This document shows, piece by piece, positions 5,543 to 5,907 of a stretch of DNA of 5,907 nt. Location: NCBI GenBank assembly GCA_030613605.1, contig JAUWLO010000127.1, forward strand, positions 1 to 5,907. Reading direction: 5' to 3'. A program made the position numbers and the translations under genes. How positions within the stretch are numbered: position 1 is the stretch's first letter; every line of letters begins with the position of its first letter. A model generated the notes under the pieces. It saw nothing but the letters and a program-made list of their open reading frames with translations. It had not been told where the DNA came from and ran no database searches. Source of the DNA: Gammaproteobacteria bacterium. GTDB lineage: Bacteria > Pseudomonadota > Gammaproteobacteria > SZUA-152.

Positions 5543-5907
5543 AATCACGACTCGATAAATACCAAACGGCACCACTATGTCGTGCCATGAGCGTTCACCC
5601 GAGCGGTTTTTACGCCTGGTTAAAACAGCCATTAAGTCAGCGAGCAAAAGAAGATAAGCGGCTGCTTGGTCAGATTAAACAGTTCTGGATGGAAAGCGGT
5701 TTTATCTATGGATACCGCAACATCACTAAAGACATGAAAGAGCATGGTGAAACCTGTGGAAAAAACAGAGTCTATCGAATTATGCGAGAGGCGAAGATAC
5801 AGTCACAGCGTGGTTACAAGCGCCACCCTGGTTTCAAGGGAGGCGCAGTTAGCCACGTTGCACCTAACACGCTGGACAGAGAGTTCAGCGTTGATGAGCC
5901 CAACAAG
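5521..5907 (+). CDS. IS3-family transposase OrfB, N-terminal part (expected OrfAB frameshift product; continues past right edge)
   Basis: The -1 frame relative to orfA gives 129 codons to the window end, all open. It reads RYAFIKSRL, then LCRAMSVHPSGFYAWL (the typical start of IS3 OrfB), then YGYRNITKDM and KNRVYRIMREAKI (the HTH_21 region, about residues 41-100). The window ends at DEPNK. In this family the first catalytic Asp of the DDE core follows within a few residues, so the catalytic domain lies outside. The frame is open back to 5434. An in-frame ATG at 5587 would cut off the conserved start, so production by -1 frameshifting from orfA is more likely. I place the switch near 5519-5528, where the fused protein would read ASES then KERYAFI. 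No A_AAA_AAG heptamer is present there. Confidence 0.88.

Larger units (their letters stand above)
5184..5907 (+). mobile_element. IS3-family insertion sequence, left part (right end beyond window)
   Basis: The element shows the IS3 layout: a left end beginning with TG, a short orfA, and an overlapping orfB in the -1 frame. Both encoded proteins look like IS3-family OrfA and OrfB. I place the left end at 5184 because it is the only TG that gives a sequence ending in CCTAGACACC (5201-5210), which resembles the '...GACACC' tail of IS3-type terminal repeats. The right end and the target duplication are not in the window, so the boundary is provisional. A possible short duplication next to it would be GTT (5181-5183) or GGTT (5180-5183). 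The transposase would be made as an OrfAB fusion. No disruption is visible in the part present. Confidence 0.85.

Noticed and set aside
1..5907. CRISPR array, tRNA or rRNA genes
   Set aside because: No regularly spaced short DNA repeats, cloverleaf patterns or rRNA-like sequence were seen; the repeats are protein-level modules in one coding frame.

Overview
The window looks like bacterial DNA of medium GC content, most probably from a gammaproteobacterium. The clues are a large Sec-exported protein of the DUF11 / conserved-repeat type and an IS3-family element whose OrfA resembles those common in marine and aquatic Gammaproteobacteria. The taxon is an inference from protein style, not from a marker gene.

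About 78% of the window (1..4598, minus strand) is one uninterrupted reading frame. It starts at 4598 and runs off the left edge after 1,532 complete codons without a stop. It encodes the N-terminal part of a giant secreted or surface protein: a long leader with two hydrophobic segments, a Cys-containing N-terminal domain, then eight complete beta-sandwich-like modules of about 140-180 residues and the start of a ninth. Each complete module carries a Lys near its first strand, an Asp in a 'vxDxL'-type motif and an Asn in an [F/L/V/I/W]-x-N motif near its end. That arrangement matches CnaA/D2-type pilin domains, which form intramolecular isopeptide bonds. The C-terminus, and so the anchoring or export mode, lies outside the window.

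The stretch 4599..5183 has no convincing gene. Its left part is the upstream region of the giant gene. On the minus strand it contains an exact GCCGATAA sigma-28-type -10 element with a partial -35, and an 11-bp-phased direct repeat (TTTACATTTG twice) of the kind bound by OmpR/PhoB-family regulators. Its right part holds a long imperfect inverted repeat (5044..5110) and otherwise nothing recognisable.

From about 5184 to the right edge lies the left portion of an IS3-family insertion sequence, reading rightward. It comprises a plausible left terminal repeat, a hairpin that would mask the orfA ribosome-binding site, complete orfA (5249..5542), and the first part of orfB in the -1 frame. The window stops just before the expected first catalytic Asp of the DDE transposase. 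The insertion lies upstream of, and divergent from, the giant surface-protein gene, so it could affect that gene's regulation but does not interrupt its coding frame.
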